DNA of 6,429 nucleotides from an uncultured Eubacteriales bacterium (GTDB lineage Bacteria; Bacillota; Clostridia; Lachnospirales; Lachnospiraceae), in assembly GCA_900313775.1 (NCBI GenBank), contig OMSP01000226.1, positions 1-6,429 of the forward strand, read 5' to 3'. Below the pieces are notes generated by a model. The model was not told where the DNA came from. It ran no database searches and was given only the letters and a program-made list of their open reading frames with translations. A program made the translations under genes and the position numbers. Position 1 is the stretch's first letter. Each line of letters begins with the position of its first letter. This document shows positions 6,215 through 6,429 of this stretch, in pieces.

Positions 6215-6226
6215 CTTAAAATGCAA
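6198..6226 (-). promoter_or_regulatory. Promoter of the feoA-feoB operon
   Basis: Minus strand TTGCAT (6226-6221), 17 nt, TAATAT (6203-6198). The predicted start falls near 6191, at the edge of the middle operator. The rightmost operator (6201-6214) lies in the spacer and touches the -10 box, so repressor binding would block polymerase. The -35 is the weaker half. Confidence 0.7.
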
Positions 6227-6276
6227 GTGTTTTCCTGGGAATTAATCAAGAGATATTTTGATTGATAAAAAGGGAA

Positions 6277-6429
6277 TCAGTCTTCAGATCGAAGAAACTG
6301 AAGGATACGCTCTTTATAATCGGGAGCGGTGTCATAGGCGGCATGCCCGTAGCTGTCATACATATAGAGTTCGACAGTCTGCTCTTCCGGCCGCTTTTTC
6401 AGCGCTGCCGCTATATCGCGCGAGGCCTG
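6277..6429 (-). CDS. Alpha/beta-hydrolase-like protein, C-terminal 50 codons (cut by window edge)
   Basis: The reading frame is open from the right edge to a TGA at 6277-6279. The 50 visible residues include ALKKRPEEQTVELYMYDSYG, then HAAYDTAPDYKERILQFLRS. A strand of the VELYMY type, then YGH with a short turn, then an amphipathic final helix (DYKERILQFLRS) is the standard end of alpha/beta-fold hydrolases, in which the His of GH is the catalytic base. The nucleophile and acid lie outside the window, so the subfamily (esterase, peptidase or dienelactone-hydrolase-like) cannot be given. The stop is about 50 bp before the feo promoter, and no strong terminator is seen between them. Confidence 0.65.
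   Translation of the reverse strand, partial: QASRDIAAALKKRPEEQTVELYMYDSYGHAAYDTAPDYKERILQFLRSED

Noticed and set aside
6244..6263. Possible terminator between the hydrolase fragment and feo (AATCAA / TTGATT)
   Set aside because: Only a 6-bp AT-rich stem with an 8-nt loop and no following U-run on the minus strand. Too weak to call.
1..6429. Mobile elements, tRNA or rRNA genes, CRISPR arrays
   Set aside because: No transposase, integrase, terminal repeats, spaced repeat array or RNA-gene signature was seen on either strand. The window is almost fully explained by compact housekeeping-type operons.

Overview
The window looks like chromosomal DNA from an anaerobic Firmicute, most likely a Clostridia/Lachnospiraceae-type gut or rumen bacterium. 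That assignment is inferred from the gene families, the FeoA-FeoB-small Cys-rich protein set, the BioY/BirA pair with a Firmicutes-style biotin operator, strong Shine-Dalgarno sites and moderate GC. Nothing in the sequence names the species. Every gene I can support is on the minus strand, so the biological order runs from high to low coordinates.

Right edge (6277-6429): the last 50 codons of an alpha/beta-hydrolase-like protein. About 50 bp later a strong promoter (6198-6226) sits among three copies of TTAGC-N4-GCTAA (6165-6214), which look like DtxR/IdeR-type metal-repressor sites. This promoter drives a ferrous-iron uptake operon: feoA (5899-6120), feoB (3868-5883) and a 49-residue FeoB-associated Cys-rich membrane protein (3687-3836).

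Middle to left (170-3578): a biotin operon begins at a TTGACA-N17-TATACT promoter whose -35 box lies inside a BirA operator (3637-3668). It encodes BioY (biotin ECF transporter substrate component), a Cys-rich DUF1284 protein, BirA (biotin ligase/repressor) and an 11-TM sodium:neurotransmitter-symporter (NSS) family amino-acid transporter. The first three genes overlap by 4 and 11 bp and the fourth follows after 25 bp, so they are probably co-transcribed. Since birA is in the operon it would repress, the circuit is probably autoregulated by biotin. A strong hairpin terminator (100-136) closes the operon.

Left edge (1-60): a perfect consensus promoter (TTGACA-N17-TATAAT, minus strand) is embedded in a 15-bp perfect inverted repeat. 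A second partial operator copy lies 28 bp away. It should control a gene lying to the left of the window.

The more unusual points are the left-edge palindromic promoter, the DUF1284 gene between bioY and birA, the triple operator at feo, and an inverted repeat that could hide the bioY ribosome-binding site only in read-through transcripts from the feo operon. I do not see a wholly new system. These are compact regulatory arrangements around known families.
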